From Prescottella equi (GTDB lineage Bacteria; Actinomycetota; Actinomycetes; Mycobacteriales; Mycobacteriaceae), in the NCBI RefSeq assembly GCF_002094305.1, contig NZ_LWTX01000005.1:62001-126000 (forward strand): a stretch of DNA of 64,000 bases, in the 5' to 3' direction. The translations under genes were made by a program, and so were the position numbers. How positions within the stretch are numbered: position 1 is the first letter of the stretch; each line of letters begins with the position of its first letter. Below, piece by piece: positions 34,133 through 47,770 of this stretch. The notes beneath the pieces were generated by a model. It was not told where the DNA came from. It saw nothing but the letters and a program-made list of their open reading frames with translations, and searched no databases.

Positions 34133-34148
34133 ATTGCGGAAACGCAAT
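34133..34148. promoter_or_regulatory. Candidate MarR operator
   Basis: ATTGCG-GAAA-CGCAAT, a perfect 6-4-6 inverted repeat 29 nt upstream of the marR start. Size and position suit an autoregulatory MarR dimer site. Confidence 0.6.
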
Positions 34149-34255
34149 TACCCCCACGGCCGCGTGAATCCGCGACCCTTCAACGACACCACGCCGCGAC
34201 TACCTGCGGCAACACATTTTCCGGACAGGCAGCGGGCAGGTGACGAGGAACACAG

Positions 34256-35221
34256 TCAGCTCTGGACGAGAACGGCCTTTCCGAGCACCCGGCCGGCCTC
34301 GAGGTCGACGAGGGCCTCGGCCGCCGCGGCCAGCGGGTAGCGCGCCTTGACGACGGGACGCAGTCCCGCACGCACGTGTTTCACGAGCGCCGCGTGCGTC
34401 TCCGCCAGCGCCGACGGCTCGTGCCGGAGGAACTCACCCCACGCCGCGCCCACGATGCTGATGTTGCGGAACAGGACGCGATTCACCTTGACCGTCGGGA
34501 TGCCCCCGCCCGCGAAACCGATGACGACCAGGCGCCCCTCGGGAGCGAGGGCGCGGACCGCGTCGTCGAACGCGTCCCCGCCGACCGGATCGATCACGAC
34601 GTCCGCTCCGCGGCCACCCGTGAGTTCACGAACCTGCGCGGCCCACCCGTCGGCCAGTCGGACGACGTCGTCGGCGCCGATCTCGCGCAGGAAGTCGTCG
34701 GCACCGTCCCGGCGCACGACCGCGATCACCCGGGCCCCGTGGGCCTTCGCCAACTGGATCGCCGACGTCCCCACCCCACCGGCGGCGCCGAGGACCGCGA
34801 CGGTCTCGCCTGGCTGCAGCCGGGCGCGGCGGCCCAGCCCGAACTCCATCGTCTGATAGTTGATGATCAGCGACGCCGCCTCCTCGAACGTCAACTCGTC
34901 CGGGATGGGCAGCACCAGATTCCGATGGACGGCGACCCGCTCGGCGTAGCCACCGAGACTCGACACCGCCAGCACCCGCTGTCCCGGTACGAACCCGCTG
35001 TCGTCGGGCGCGCTGAGCACGACACCCGCGACCTCGGTGCCCGGCACGAACGGTGGTTCGGGTCGAATCTGGTACTTGCCGTAGCTGATCAGCAGATCCG
35101 GGAAGCAGACGCCGCTGGCCTTGACGTCGATCAGCACCAACCCGTCCGCGTCCGGTTCGGCGATGTCCTGGACCACGATCGCCGACGGCCCCGCCAGGTC
35201 CGTGACCACCACTGCGCGCAC
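34256..35221 (-). CDS. NADPH:quinone oxidoreductase-like zinc-independent MDR enzyme
   Basis: 321 residues of the medium-chain dehydrogenase/reductase superfamily: ASGVCFPDLLISYGKY, PFVPGTEVAGVV, VLGAAGGVGTSAIQLAKAHGARVIAV (the NADPH loop), DPVGGDAF. It lacks the catalytic zinc ligands of alcohol dehydrogenases, so quinone or enone reduction is expected. Some relatives are acyl-CoA-linked (QOR2/acuI group). It stands alone between the MarR and fprB genes. Confidence 0.85.
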   Translation of the reverse strand: MRAVVVTDLAGPSAIVVQDIAEPDADGLVLIDVKASGVCFPDLLISYGKYQIRPEPPFVPGTEVAGVVLSAPDDSGFVPGQRVLAVSSLGGYAERVAVHRNLVLPIPDELTFEEAASLIINYQTMEFGLGRRARLQPGETVAVLGAAGGVGTSAIQLAKAHGARVIAVVRRDGADDFLREIGADDVVRLADGWAAQVRELTGGRGADVVIDPVGGDAFDDAVRALAPEGRLVVIGFAGGGIPTVKVNRVLFRNISIVGAAWGEFLRHEPSALAETHAALVKHVRAGLRPVVKARYPLAAAAEALVDLEAGRVLGKAVLVQS

Positions 35222-35292
35222 TTTCCACCTCCGAATCCGCCGGGCGGCATCTCCGGTGGACGCTGCACCCTGTGCGTGACGCTACCCCGGAC

Positions 35293-36987
35293 TCACCCGC
35301 CGAACAGTGCGCGACGCCGGCGCCCGAGCGCCACCATCTCCGCGGTGTCCGTCATCTTCACCCGCGGTCGGCCCGACGCCGTGCCGCGGTCACGCTCGGC
35401 CCGGTCGATCGCTTCCCAGCCGCGGCGCGAGATCCGTTCGGGCTGACGCCGGGCGAGCAACTTGCCGAGTTCCTTCCGCCCAGCGGTCGGCGCGGCGAGT
35501 CGCTTCGCCTCGAAGTCCTCGACGATCCGCGCCACGGTTTCCTTGGCGCACGTCTTGTTGGTTCCGATGACGCCGCTCGGGCCGCGCTTGATCCACCCCG
35601 TGACGTACACGCCGTCGACGGGTTCGCCGGCGCCGGCCACCACTCGACCGCGATCGTTGGGGACCACCCCGCGCCGCTCGTCGAACGGCACCCCGGCGAT
35701 CGGACGTCCCCGGTAGCCGATCGAGCGCAGCACCAGGGCGGCGTCGATGTGCTCGGTGCGTCCGGTGGGATGCGCGGAGAGCCCACCGGAGGCGTCCTCC
35801 ACCAGCTCGTTCGCGACGACCGTCAGTCCCTCGACCCGCTCGGCGCCGAGAATCTCCGTCGGCGACGTCAGGTACCGGAACACGATCCGCTTGTTGCCGG
35901 GCGTCGGGGTGCGACGTGCGTACTCCTGCGCGAGCCGCACCTTCATCGCAACCGCCGGTTCGGTCTCGTCCGCGTCGATCAGCGCCCGGGACCGCGAATC
36001 GAGTTCCGCCTCGGCCTCGTCGATCACGACGTCCACTCCCGGCAGGTCACCGAGGGCCAGGAACTCGGGATTGGAGTACGCCGCTTGTGCGGGACCACGC
36101 CGCCCCAACAGCACGACCTCGCGGATGTTGCTGCTGCGCAGAGCCTTCAGTGCGTGGTCGGCGATATCGGTCTTCGCCAGGTCGTCGGGGTCCATCGTCA
36201 GGATGCGCGCGACGTCGAGCGCGACGTTGCCGTTTCCGACGATCACCGCCCGCTCGCCGGAAAGGTCGAAGGTGCGGTCGGCATAGTCGGGATGCCCGTT
36301 GTACCAGGCCACGAACTCGGTCGCGGCATGACTGCCGGGCAGGTCCTCGCCGGGCACACCCAGCGCGCGGTCGCTCGATGCGCCCACCGCGTAGATCACC
36401 GCGTGGTGGTGGGCGAGCAGGTCGGCGTGACTGACATGCTTGCCGACCTCGACGTTGAGGTGGAACTGGAACGCATCGCGGCCGAGCGACCACTCGAACA
36501 TCTCGGTCACCGTCTTGGTGCCCGGATGATCGGGTGCGACGCCGGCGCGCACCAGACCCCACGGCGTCGGCAGCTTCTCGAACATCTCGACCTCGACGTC
36601 GGACCGCTTGAGCAGTTCCTCCGCGGCGTAGCAGGCCGCGGGCCCCGCGCCGACGATCGCGACCCGCAGCGTGCCGAGGTTCCGTACCGGGGGCGTCGCG
36701 GGTGTCAGCGGAATCCAGTCCGGCTGGAGCGGGTGCCGCGTGTAGTAGTCGGCGTTGATCTCGCGATACCGCTGCAGCGACTCGCTCAACTGGTCCTCGG
36801 GGAAGATCGCGTTCACCGGGCACGCGTCGACGCATGCGCCGCAGTCGATGCAGGCCTGCGGTTCGATGTACAGCATCTCGGTAGTCGCGAACTCCGCTTC
36901 CTCCGGCGTCGGGTGGATGCAGTTCACCGGACACGCCGACACACAACTCGCATCGTTGCAGCACGTCTGGGTGATGACGTAGGCCAT
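35293..36987 (-). CDS. fprB: FprB, ferredoxin-fused ferredoxin-NADP reductase
   Basis: 564 residues from ATG 36987 (MAYVITQTCCNDASC). The N-terminal bacterial ferredoxin has Cys15, Cys19, Cys23 and then Cys46, Cys49, Cys52, Cys56, a 7Fe-type layout. It is fused to an adrenodoxin-reductase-like flavoprotein (VAIVGAGPAACYAAEELL, TPWGLVRAGVAPDHPGTK, AVIVGNGNVALDVARIL, GWIKRGPSGVIGTNK). This is the FprB arrangement of mycobacteria (Rv0886). It can supply P450s and other ferredoxin-dependent enzymes. It diverges from the thioesterase gene. Confidence 0.92.
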   Translation of the reverse strand: MAYVITQTCCNDASCVSACPVNCIHPTPEEAEFATTEMLYIEPQACIDCGACVDACPVNAIFPEDQLSESLQRYREINADYYTRHPLQPDWIPLTPATPPVRNLGTLRVAIVGAGPAACYAAEELLKRSDVEVEMFEKLPTPWGLVRAGVAPDHPGTKTVTEMFEWSLGRDAFQFHLNVEVGKHVSHADLLAHHHAVIYAVGASSDRALGVPGEDLPGSHAATEFVAWYNGHPDYADRTFDLSGERAVIVGNGNVALDVARILTMDPDDLAKTDIADHALKALRSSNIREVVLLGRRGPAQAAYSNPEFLALGDLPGVDVVIDEAEAELDSRSRALIDADETEPAVAMKVRLAQEYARRTPTPGNKRIVFRYLTSPTEILGAERVEGLTVVANELVEDASGGLSAHPTGRTEHIDAALVLRSIGYRGRPIAGVPFDERRGVVPNDRGRVVAGAGEPVDGVYVTGWIKRGPSGVIGTNKTCAKETVARIVEDFEAKRLAAPTAGRKELGKLLARRQPERISRRGWEAIDRAERDRGTASGRPRVKMTDTAEMVALGRRRRALFGG

Positions 36988-37195
36988 GTTCGATTTCCCG
37001 TCTCGCGTGTCACACGGGGCGTGACGCACGCCCGGCCCGGTCACCGATGTGACAGCCTTCATGTGACGATGAGTTACAGTTATGGGACTGTACTCGGCAC
37101 CGGGCAATCGAACAAGCACCTCGGTCGTGTCCGGTGACTACGGAGCCGCCAACTGTCACAATCGCTGGCGACAACCGCCGAACCGAGGGAACACC

Positions 37196-38005
37196 GTGGC
37201 TTCCGAGCAGATCGCCCGCCCAACGCAGAGCGTCACCACACCGGAACCGTTGGCACCGGCGCCGCCGCCCGAGCAGTGCTTCGAGACCTCACGCCCGATC
37301 CGTACGGGAGACGTCGACATCGAGAATCGGCTACGCCTCGACGGCGTCGCCCGCTACCTCCAGGACATCGGCTCCGACAACCTCGCAGCGTTCGGATACG
37401 ACGAAACCGACCCACTGTGGATCGTCCGGCGCACCGTCATCGAGGTGCACCGGCCCGCGGTGTGGCCGGACCGGATGACCCTCCGACGCTGGTGCTCCGC
37501 GCATTCGACGCGGTGGTCGGCGATGCGGGTCCGACTCACGAGCACGGCGGACGCGCTGATCGAGACCGAGGGATTCTGGATCGACATCGGCGCCGACACC
37601 GGGATGCCGACCCGGATCAGCGACGGCCTCCTCGAGAGCCTGGGCCGGACCACCGACGAGCATCGCCTCCGCTGGAAGCCGTTGCTGCCGGCGACGCCGC
37701 CCGACACCGACGACTGGGACGACCGCGAGCGGACGTTCCACCTGCGCACCACCGACATCGATCCGTTCAACCACGTCAACAACACGACGTACTGGCACGC
37801 GGTCGAGGAGTGCCTCGCCGACCGACCCGAACTACGCCGCGCGCCGTACCGGGCGGTGGTCGAACATCTCGGCCCGATCTACGCGCGCGATCACGTGCGG
37901 CTCCGCACGGACGGCGACGAGACCTCGCTGTCGGTGTGGTTCCTCGTCGGGAGCGAGGTGCGCGCCGTCGCGCGCGTCGAGATGCTCCCCCGCGAAAAGG
38001 TCTGA
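37196..38005 (+). CDS. Acyl-ACP thioesterase-like double hotdog protein
   Basis: 269 residues from GTG 37196 (GAGGGA 6 nt upstream); the upstream frame to 37082 is not conserved in character. Two hotdog halves are present. The first starts FETSRPIRTGDVDIENRL; the second has DIDPFNHVNNTTYWHAVEE, the NxHVNNxxY catalytic-type motif of plant FatA/FatB. It would release fatty acids from acyl carriers, or act on acyl-CoA. Confidence 0.87.
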   Translation: MASEQIARPTQSVTTPEPLAPAPPPEQCFETSRPIRTGDVDIENRLRLDGVARYLQDIGSDNLAAFGYDETDPLWIVRRTVIEVHRPAVWPDRMTLRRWCSAHSTRWSAMRVRLTSTADALIETEGFWIDIGADTGMPTRISDGLLESLGRTTDEHRLRWKPLLPATPPDTDDWDDRERTFHLRTTDIDPFNHVNNTTYWHAVEECLADRPELRRAPYRAVVEHLGPIYARDHVRLRTDGDETSLSVWFLVGSEVRAVARVEMLPREKV

Positions 38006-38006
38006 G

Positions 38007-38207
38007 TCAGAACACCTTCTTCGCGACCACCGCGATACCCGCGATCAGCAGGGTCACCAGCAGCGCCGTGCCGAATCCGGTGAGCCACCACAGCACACCG
38101 AAGACGACCAGGGCCGGTGCCGCGACGATTGCCACGATGGCCGGGCTCTCCTTGACGACCTCGAGCGCAGACTCCGCCTTCACCCGATCGATGTTCTTAC
38201 CGGCCAT
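38007..38207 (-). CDS. Small hydrophobic membrane protein
   Basis: 66 residues: a basic N-terminus (MAGKNIDRVKAESALEVVKE), a long hydrophobic stretch (about residues 23-60, probably two helices) and a KKVF end. The stop is 1 nt from the convergent thioesterase stop. It lies 62 nt after the rpoC terminator and has its own start signals. Function unknown. Confidence 0.7.
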   Translation of the reverse strand: MAGKNIDRVKAESALEVVKESPAIVAIVAAPALVVFGVLWWLTGFGTALLVTLLIAGIAVVAKKVF

Positions 38208-38269
38208 GATGCCCTCCGCCTGTCCAATTAGTCCGATTACGGGAACATTCTTCCTGTCCCCAGAATGCC

Positions 38270-38305
38270 CGAAGGTCCCGCCCCCTGTCGGGAACGGGAC
38301 CTTCG
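38270..38305 (-). terminator. Terminator of rpoBC
   Basis: CGAAGGTCCCG and CGGGACCTTCG form a perfect 11-bp stem with a 14-nt loop, 18 nt after the rpoC stop on the minus strand. Confidence 0.85.
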
Positions 38306-38323
38306 AGTCGAACTTTCTACGGG

Positions 38324-42283
<3,960 letters not shown>

Positions 42284-42416
42284 GTAACTTCCTTTCCCCA
42301 GAGGGATTGTGGATCAGCGGGTGAGATCCGCTTCTCCTGACTGCCAATTCAAATGTGCTCTAGCGCCCCCGGGCCGTGGGTGCCGTGGGCATGCCCACGG
42401 CCCGGGGACCGTAAAA

Positions 42417-45400
42417 CTAGTTCGCGAGATCGTCCACGGTCGCGGCCTCGTTCCGGGACAGGTTGATGCCCAGGTTCGCGGCGGCACGCTCGAGGTCTTC
42501 GTCGTCGCCGTCGGCCATCGCGATGGCTGCGCCGTCCGAGGACAGCACCTCCACGTTGAGGCACAGCGACTGGAGCTCCTTGAGGAGCACCTTGAAGGAC
42601 TCGGGGATGCCCGGCTCGGGGATGTTCTCGCCCTTGACGATGGCCTCGTACACCTTCACGCGGCCGACGACGTCGTCCGACTTGATGGTGAGCAGCTCCT
42701 GCAGGGTGTAGGCGGCGCCGTACGCCTGCATCGCCCAGCACTCCATCTCACCGAAGCGCTGGCCACCGAACTGGGCCTTACCGCCGAGCGGCTGCTGGGT
42801 GATCATCGAGTACGGGCCGGTCGAACGCGCGTGGATCTTGTCGTCGACCAGGTGGTGCAGCTTGATGATGTACATGTAGCCGACCGACACCGGGTACGGG
42901 AACGGCTCGCCGGAGCGACCGTCGAACAGCGTCGCCTTGCCGTCCGGTCCGACCATGCGCTCGCCGTCACGGTTGGGCAGCGTCGAGCCGAGCAGACCGG
43001 TGAGCTCGTCCTCCTTGGCGCCGTCGAACACCGGAGTGGCGATGTTCGAGTCGGCCGGCGCGGACAGCATCTCCTCGGGCAGCGTCGCAGCCCAGTCCGG
43101 GCGCGAACCGTCGCCGGCGATCTGCACGTTCCAGCCGGTCTTGCCGATCCAGCCGAGGTGCGTCTCGAGGACCTGGCCGATGTTCATACGACGCGGAACA
43201 CCGTGGGTGTTCAGGATGATGTCGACCGGGGTGCCGTCGGGCAGGAACGGCATGTCCTCCTGCGGGAGGATCTTGCCGATGACGCCCTTGTTGCCGTGGC
43301 GGCCGGCGAGCTTGTCGCCGTCCTGGATCTTGCGCTTCTGGGCAACGTAGACGCGGACCAGCTCGTTGACGCCCGGAGGCAGGTCGTCGTCGTCCTCGCG
43401 CGAGAACACGCGGATGCCGATGACCTTGCCGGACTCACCGTGCGGAACCTTCAGCGACGTGTCGCGAACCTCGCGGGCCTTCTCACCGAAGATCGCGCGG
43501 AGCAGGCGCTCCTCGGGGGTCAGCTCGGTCTCGCCCTTCGGGGTGACCTTGCCGACCAGAATGTCGCCGTCGCGGACCTCGGCACCGATGCGGACGATGC
43601 CGCGCTCGTCGAGATCGGCAAGCACCTCGTCGGAGACGTTCGGGATGTCCCGGGTTATCTCCTCGGCACCGAGCTTGGTGTCGCGGGCATCGATCTCGTG
43701 CTCCTCGATGTGGATCGAGGTGAGGACGTCCTCTTCCACGAGGCGCTGCGACAGGATGATCGCGTCCTCGTAGTTGTGGCCCTCCCACGGCATGATCGCC
43801 ACGAGCAGGTTCTTGCCGAGCGCCATCTCACCGTTCTCGGTGCAGGGGCCGTCGGCCAGCACCTGACCGGCCTCGACCCGCTGACCCTCGTCCACGATCG
43901 GACGCTGGTTGGCGCACGTGCCCTGGTTCGAGCGCGCGAACTTGCGCAGGCGGTACGTGGTGCGGCTGCCGTCGTCGGCCATGACCGTCACGTAGTCGGA
44001 GGAGACCTCCTCGACCACACCGGTCTTCTCGGTGACGATGACGTCGCCGGCGTCGACCGCGGCACGCAACTCCATGCCGGTACCGACCAGCGGTGCCTCG
44101 CTGCGGACCAGCGGAACCGCCTGACGCTGCATGTTCGCGCCCATCAGGGCACGGTTGGCGTCGTCGTGCTCGAGGAACGGAATCATCGCGGTCGCGACGG
44201 AGACCATCTGGCGCGGCGAGACGTCCATGTAGTCGACGTCGGAGGACGAGACGAACTCGACCTCGCCGCCCTTACGACGGACCAGGACGCGGTCCTCGGT
44301 GAAGCGGCCGTTCGCGTCGACCGGCGAGTTGGCCTGCGCCACGACGTGGCGGTCCTCCTCGTCCGCGGTCAGGTAGTCCACCTGGTCGGTGAGCTGACCG
44401 TTCTCGACCTTGCGGTACGGGGTCTCGATGAAGCCGAACGGGTTGACCCGCGCGTACACCGACAGCGAACCGATCAGACCGATGTTCGGACCCTCGGGGG
44501 TCTCGATCGGGCACATACGGCCGTAGTGCGACGGGTGGACGTCTCGCACCTCGAGGCCGGCGCGCTCACGGGACAGACCGCCGGGGCCCAGCGCCGACAG
44601 ACGACGCTTGTGGGTCAGGCCCGACAGCGGGTTGTTCTGGTCCATGAACTGCGACAGCTGGGAGGTTCCGAAGAACTCCTTGATCGCGGCGACGACCGGG
44701 CGGATGTTGATCAGGGTCTGCGGCGTGATCGCCTCGACGTCCTGAGTCGTCATGCGCTCGCGGACGACGCGCTCCATGCGGGACAGGCCCACGCGGATCT
44801 GGTTCTGGATCAGCTCGCCCACCGTGCGCAGACGACGGTTGCCGAAGTGGTCGATGTCGTCGACCTCGACGGGAACCTCGACGCCGCCCGGAGCGGTCAT
44901 CATGGTGTCGCCGGCGTGCAGACGCACCAGGTACTCGATCGTGGTGACGATGTCGTCCTCGGTGAGGGTCGACGCCTCGATCGGCAGGCCGGTGTTCAGG
45001 CCCAGCTTCTTGTTGATCTTGTAACGGCCCACGCGAGCGAGGTCGTAGCGCTTGTCCTTGAAGAACAGGTTCTCCAGGAGGGTCTGCGCGCTCTCCTTGG
45101 TCGGCGGCTCGCCCGGACGCAGCTTGCGGTAGATGTCGAGCAGGGCCTCGTCGGTGTTCTTGGCCGGATCCTTCTCCAGGGTGGCCATCATGATCTCCGA
45201 GAAGCCGAACCGCTCGCGGATCTCCTCGTCGGTCATGCCGAGCGCCTTGAGCAGCGTCGTGACCGGCTGGCGGCGCTTGCGGTCGATGCGGACACCGACG
45301 GTGTCGCGCTTGTCGACGTCGAACTCGAGCCACGCGCCACGGCCCGGGATGACCTTGACGCTGTGCAGGGTCTTCTCGGTGCTCTTGTCGATGGACTCGT

Positions 45401-45923
45401 CGAAGTACACGCCCGGCGAACGGACCAGCTGCGACACGACGACGCGCTCGGTGCCGTTGATGATGAACGTGCCCTTGTCGGTCATCATCGGGAAGTCACC
45501 CATGAAGACCGTCTGGCTCTTGATCTCACCGGTGTTGTTGTTGATGAACTCGGCGGTGACGAACAGCGGCGCCGCGTAGGTCATGTCCTTGTCTTTGCAC
45601 TCGTCGACCGAGGCCTTGACCTCGTCGAAGCGCGGGTCCGAGAAGGACAGCGACATCGACCCGGAGAAGTCCTCGATGGGCGAGAGCTCGGCCAGGATCT
45701 CTTCGAGACCACCGGTCACCGCTCCGTCGCGGCGTGCGGCCGCGCGCTCGCGCCAACTCGGCGAGCCGACCAACCATTCGAACGAATCAGTCTGTAGATC
45801 GAGGAGCCCTGGGACCTCGAGGGGTTCGCGAATTTTCGCGAACGAAACCCTTCGGGGGGCTCCGGGGATTCCGGCTACTGCCTTGGTCTGGCTAGAGACT
45901 GCCAAGATGCGTCCTTCCAGCAC
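42417..45923 (-). CDS. rpoB: RNA polymerase beta subunit
   Basis: 1168 residues. The rifampicin region reads [31 protein letters not shown] in sequence (split here: [15 protein letters not shown], then [16 protein letters not shown]), with Asp, His and Ser at the positions equivalent to E. coli 516, 526 and 531. That is the drug-sensitive form. The start at [20 protein letters not shown] agrees with the usual rhodococcal annotation; a shorter start within the first 10 residues is possible. Confidence 0.99.
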   Translation of the reverse strand: MLEGRILAVSSQTKAVAGIPGAPRRVSFAKIREPLEVPGLLDLQTDSFEWLVGSPSWRERAAARRDGAVTGGLEEILAELSPIEDFSGSMSLSFSDPRFDEVKASVDECKDKDMTYAAPLFVTAEFINNNTGEIKSQTVFMGDFPMMTDKGTFIINGTERVVVSQLVRSPGVYFDESIDKSTEKTLHSVKVIPGRGAWLEFDVDKRDTVGVRIDRKRRQPVTTLLKALGMTDEEIRERFGFSEIMMATLEKDPAKNTDEALLDIYRKLRPGEPPTKESAQTLLENLFFKDKRYDLARVGRYKINKKLGLNTGLPIEASTLTEDDIVTTIEYLVRLHAGDTMMTAPGGVEVPVEVDDIDHFGNRRLRTVGELIQNQIRVGLSRMERVVRERMTTQDVEAITPQTLINIRPVVAAIKEFFGTSQLSQFMDQNNPLSGLTHKRRLSALGPGGLSRERAGLEVRDVHPSHYGRMCPIETPEGPNIGLIGSLSVYARVNPFGFIETPYRKVENGQLTDQVDYLTADEEDRHVVAQANSPVDANGRFTEDRVLVRRKGGEVEFVSSSDVDYMDVSPRQMVSVATAMIPFLEHDDANRALMGANMQRQAVPLVRSEAPLVGTGMELRAAVDAGDVIVTEKTGVVEEVSSDYVTVMADDGSRTTYRLRKFARSNQGTCANQRPIVDEGQRVEAGQVLADGPCTENGEMALGKNLLVAIMPWEGHNYEDAIILSQRLVEEDVLTSIHIEEHEIDARDTKLGAEEITRDIPNVSDEVLADLDERGIVRIGAEVRDGDILVGKVTPKGETELTPEERLLRAIFGEKAREVRDTSLKVPHGESGKVIGIRVFSREDDDDLPPGVNELVRVYVAQKRKIQDGDKLAGRHGNKGVIGKILPQEDMPFLPDGTPVDIILNTHGVPRRMNIGQVLETHLGWIGKTGWNVQIAGDGSRPDWAATLPEEMLSAPADSNIATPVFDGAKEDELTGLLGSTLPNRDGERMVGPDGKATLFDGRSGEPFPYPVSVGYMYIIKLHHLVDDKIHARSTGPYSMITQQPLGGKAQFGGQRFGEMECWAMQAYGAAYTLQELLTIKSDDVVGRVKVYEAIVKGENIPEPGIPESFKVLLKELQSLCLNVEVLSSDGAAIAMADGDDEDLERAAANLGINLSRNEAATVDDLAN

Positions 45924-46311
45924 CTCACGCGGGCCGCTCTTGCTGGTGCGACCGCCGCTGTATCTGCTTCTTCTGTGGGGCGAATTCGCTGGTTACAACC
46001 CGAACGAAGCCTCGCCACAGGAGCAGGAAGTAATCACTTCGCCGCAGTGAGGTCGAGAGGTGGACAGGAGGCAGCCAGCGCAACGTCCAAAAGTACACCC
46101 AAACTCAGTAGATGTCGAGCCGGGCAGCAGAAAGGACACCCGTCGGGGTGCTGCGCGCGTGTGAGACGCGTGAATGTTCACGGATAGAGTGACGCGAGAT
46201 CATCGTCGCGTCAAGCCTGGGTCCCGGCGATTCGATCACGGACCGTCCGAGGGGCAGTGCAAGCGAATCGCCGGCCACAGGAGGCGCTGACCGAATCTGT
46301 GGGACGCCGGA
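45924..46311 (-). other. 388-bp rpoB upstream region, no gene
   Basis: No convincing coding frame lies between rpoB and the Mce-associated gene. The region includes a candidate rpoB promoter at 46184-46214 and a leader of more than 200 nt. Short inverted repeats occur near 46150-46180 (GACGCG...CGCGTC type). Confidence 0.6.
46184..46214 (-). promoter_or_regulatory. Candidate rpoBC promoter
   Basis: On the minus strand TTGACG (46214-46209) is followed by ACTCTA or CTCTAT at 18-19 bp. The -35 is good and the -10 is weak, so this is a tentative call. Confidence 0.45.
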
Positions 46312-47034
46312 CTATTGATCCGCGATATCAGACAATAGCCACACGCCGCCCACTTTTTCCATCCGAACGATCAACGGGCCCGACGCGCTGTCCTGCGCTA
46401 CCCCGTTCGATTCCGCGCTCACTGTCACGTTCGTGATCAGTTCGGCCCGGTCACCGTCGAGCACCTTCACGCCGACGTCGGTCACCTGCACGGTCGTGGC
46501 CGTGCCGCCCTGCTTCACCGCGGCCACGGTGGGATCGATCGTCTTGTCGAACTCGCCGCGCATGTTCTCGGTGAGCACCTTGCGGGCCTGCTCCGGGTAC
46601 GCGTCGATGGTGTCCGGGCTGTACGTGTAGAGCGTGTTCAGTGCGGAGCGCGCCGCCTCCGACACCTCCGCGGTGCCGCCGATGTCGACGTACGCGGTGT
46701 TCGCGACGTCCGCGCCCGGCTCGAACGCTGCGACCACGGCGAACGCAGCCAGCACCGCCGCCGCCGCTCCGAGGATCGCGAGAAGTCGGCGACTCGGACC
46801 GCCGGCCCGCGTCGGGCCGGTTCCGGTCTGGCCCTCCCCCACCGGGGGCGCCGAGTCCACCGGCCGAGCATCGTCGACGACCGCGACCCCGACCGCCGCC
46901 GGACCGCCGAGGTTCGAGTCGCCGTCGACCTCGGCCGCGCGGACCTCACTCCCCGGCCGCCCGCCACCCGTACCGGCGATCTTCGGGCGCCGACCGGACG
47001 ACGCGGGCTTGGTGGTGCGGCGAATGGGAGGCAT
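46312..47034 (-). CDS. Mce-associated membrane protein (second)
   Basis: 240 residues: a long Pro/Arg/Gly-rich cytoplasmic leader, one membrane helix (about 83-104, LLAILGAAAAVLAAFAVVAAF), then an exported VirB8/NTF2-like domain ending GVWLLSDIADQ. This is the Mam architecture found at the ends of mce operons. Mam proteins stabilise Mce transporters, as OmamA/LucA-type proteins do. It is the last gene of the mkl-mce transcript. Confidence 0.82.
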   Translation of the reverse strand: MPPIRRTTKPASSGRRPKIAGTGGGRPGSEVRAAEVDGDSNLGGPAAVGVAVVDDARPVDSAPPVGEGQTGTGPTRAGGPSRRLLAILGAAAAVLAAFAVVAAFEPGADVANTAYVDIGGTAEVSEAARSALNTLYTYSPDTIDAYPEQARKVLTENMRGEFDKTIDPTVAAVKQGGTATTVQVTDVGVKVLDGDRAELITNVTVSAESNGVAQDSASGPLIVRMEKVGGVWLLSDIADQ

Positions 47035-47103
47035 GACGCAGAACTCCTTCCGTCGGGCGGCGCGATTCCTACCGCCCGGGATGTGCAGTGAGACGTGGTG
47101 CGG

Positions 47104-47730
47104 CTACCGGCCGCCGGCGTCCGACTCCGGGGCGGGGACGCCCTGATCCGGGTCGGAAGCCGCAGGATCCTGCGGCGGGGCCGCGGGCGATTCCTCGAGC
47201 ACGGCGGCGTTGCCGAGGTTGACGGACTTCGACGCCCGCCACACTCCGTCGTCGCCCTCCTCCATCGTCAGCCGCATCGTCACCCGCACCTTGCGCGACG
47301 TCTCGTTGGGCCAGGACGTGTCGGTTGCCAGAACGACGATCGCGTCGGCCGTGCCGTCGTCGGTGTTGAGCGAGGTCAACGACGCCCCCAACACCTCCGA
47401 TTCACTGCGCGCCCCGGTCTGCTGGGTCTGCTGCGCCAACTGGTCGCGGGTGGCGTTCAGGTCCTCGACCAGCGCGCCGGTGATGGACGACTCGATGTCG
47501 GAGAACGACTTGTCGAGATTCGCGGCGTCGAACGAATTGAGGTTGATCGCGGCCTGCCGCGCATCGGCAAGTGCCGATTCCCGGGCCTCGGCGGCGGGCT
47601 TCTCCGACAACGCGGCGTGCGCCCACCCGTAGCCGAACCACACCGCCGCCGCGAGCGCGCCGACGAGGAGCACACCGACCGCAACCGTGGCCGCGACGAT
47701 GGTGTTGTTGTTCTTGGTGGTCTCCGTCAC
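47104..47730 (-). CDS. Mce-associated membrane protein (first)
   Basis: 208 residues with one N-terminal membrane helix (about 10-34, TIVAATVAVGVLLVGALAAAVWFG) and an exported domain with the Mam pattern (ADARQAAINLNSFDAANLDKSF, VTMRLTMEEGDDGVWRASKS). The tail is Pro/Asp-rich. It lies 40 nt after mceF. Confidence 0.83.
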   Translation of the reverse strand: MTETTKNNNTIVAATVAVGVLLVGALAAAVWFGYGWAHAALSEKPAAEARESALADARQAAINLNSFDAANLDKSFSDIESSITGALVEDLNATRDQLAQQTQQTGARSESEVLGASLTSLNTDDGTADAIVVLATDTSWPNETSRKVRVTMRLTMEEGDDGVWRASKSVNLGNAAVLEESPAAPPQDPAASDPDQGVPAPESDAGGR

Positions 47731-47770
47731 ACGGCAACCTTACTCTCGGGTAACGAATGCTTGCCGAACG

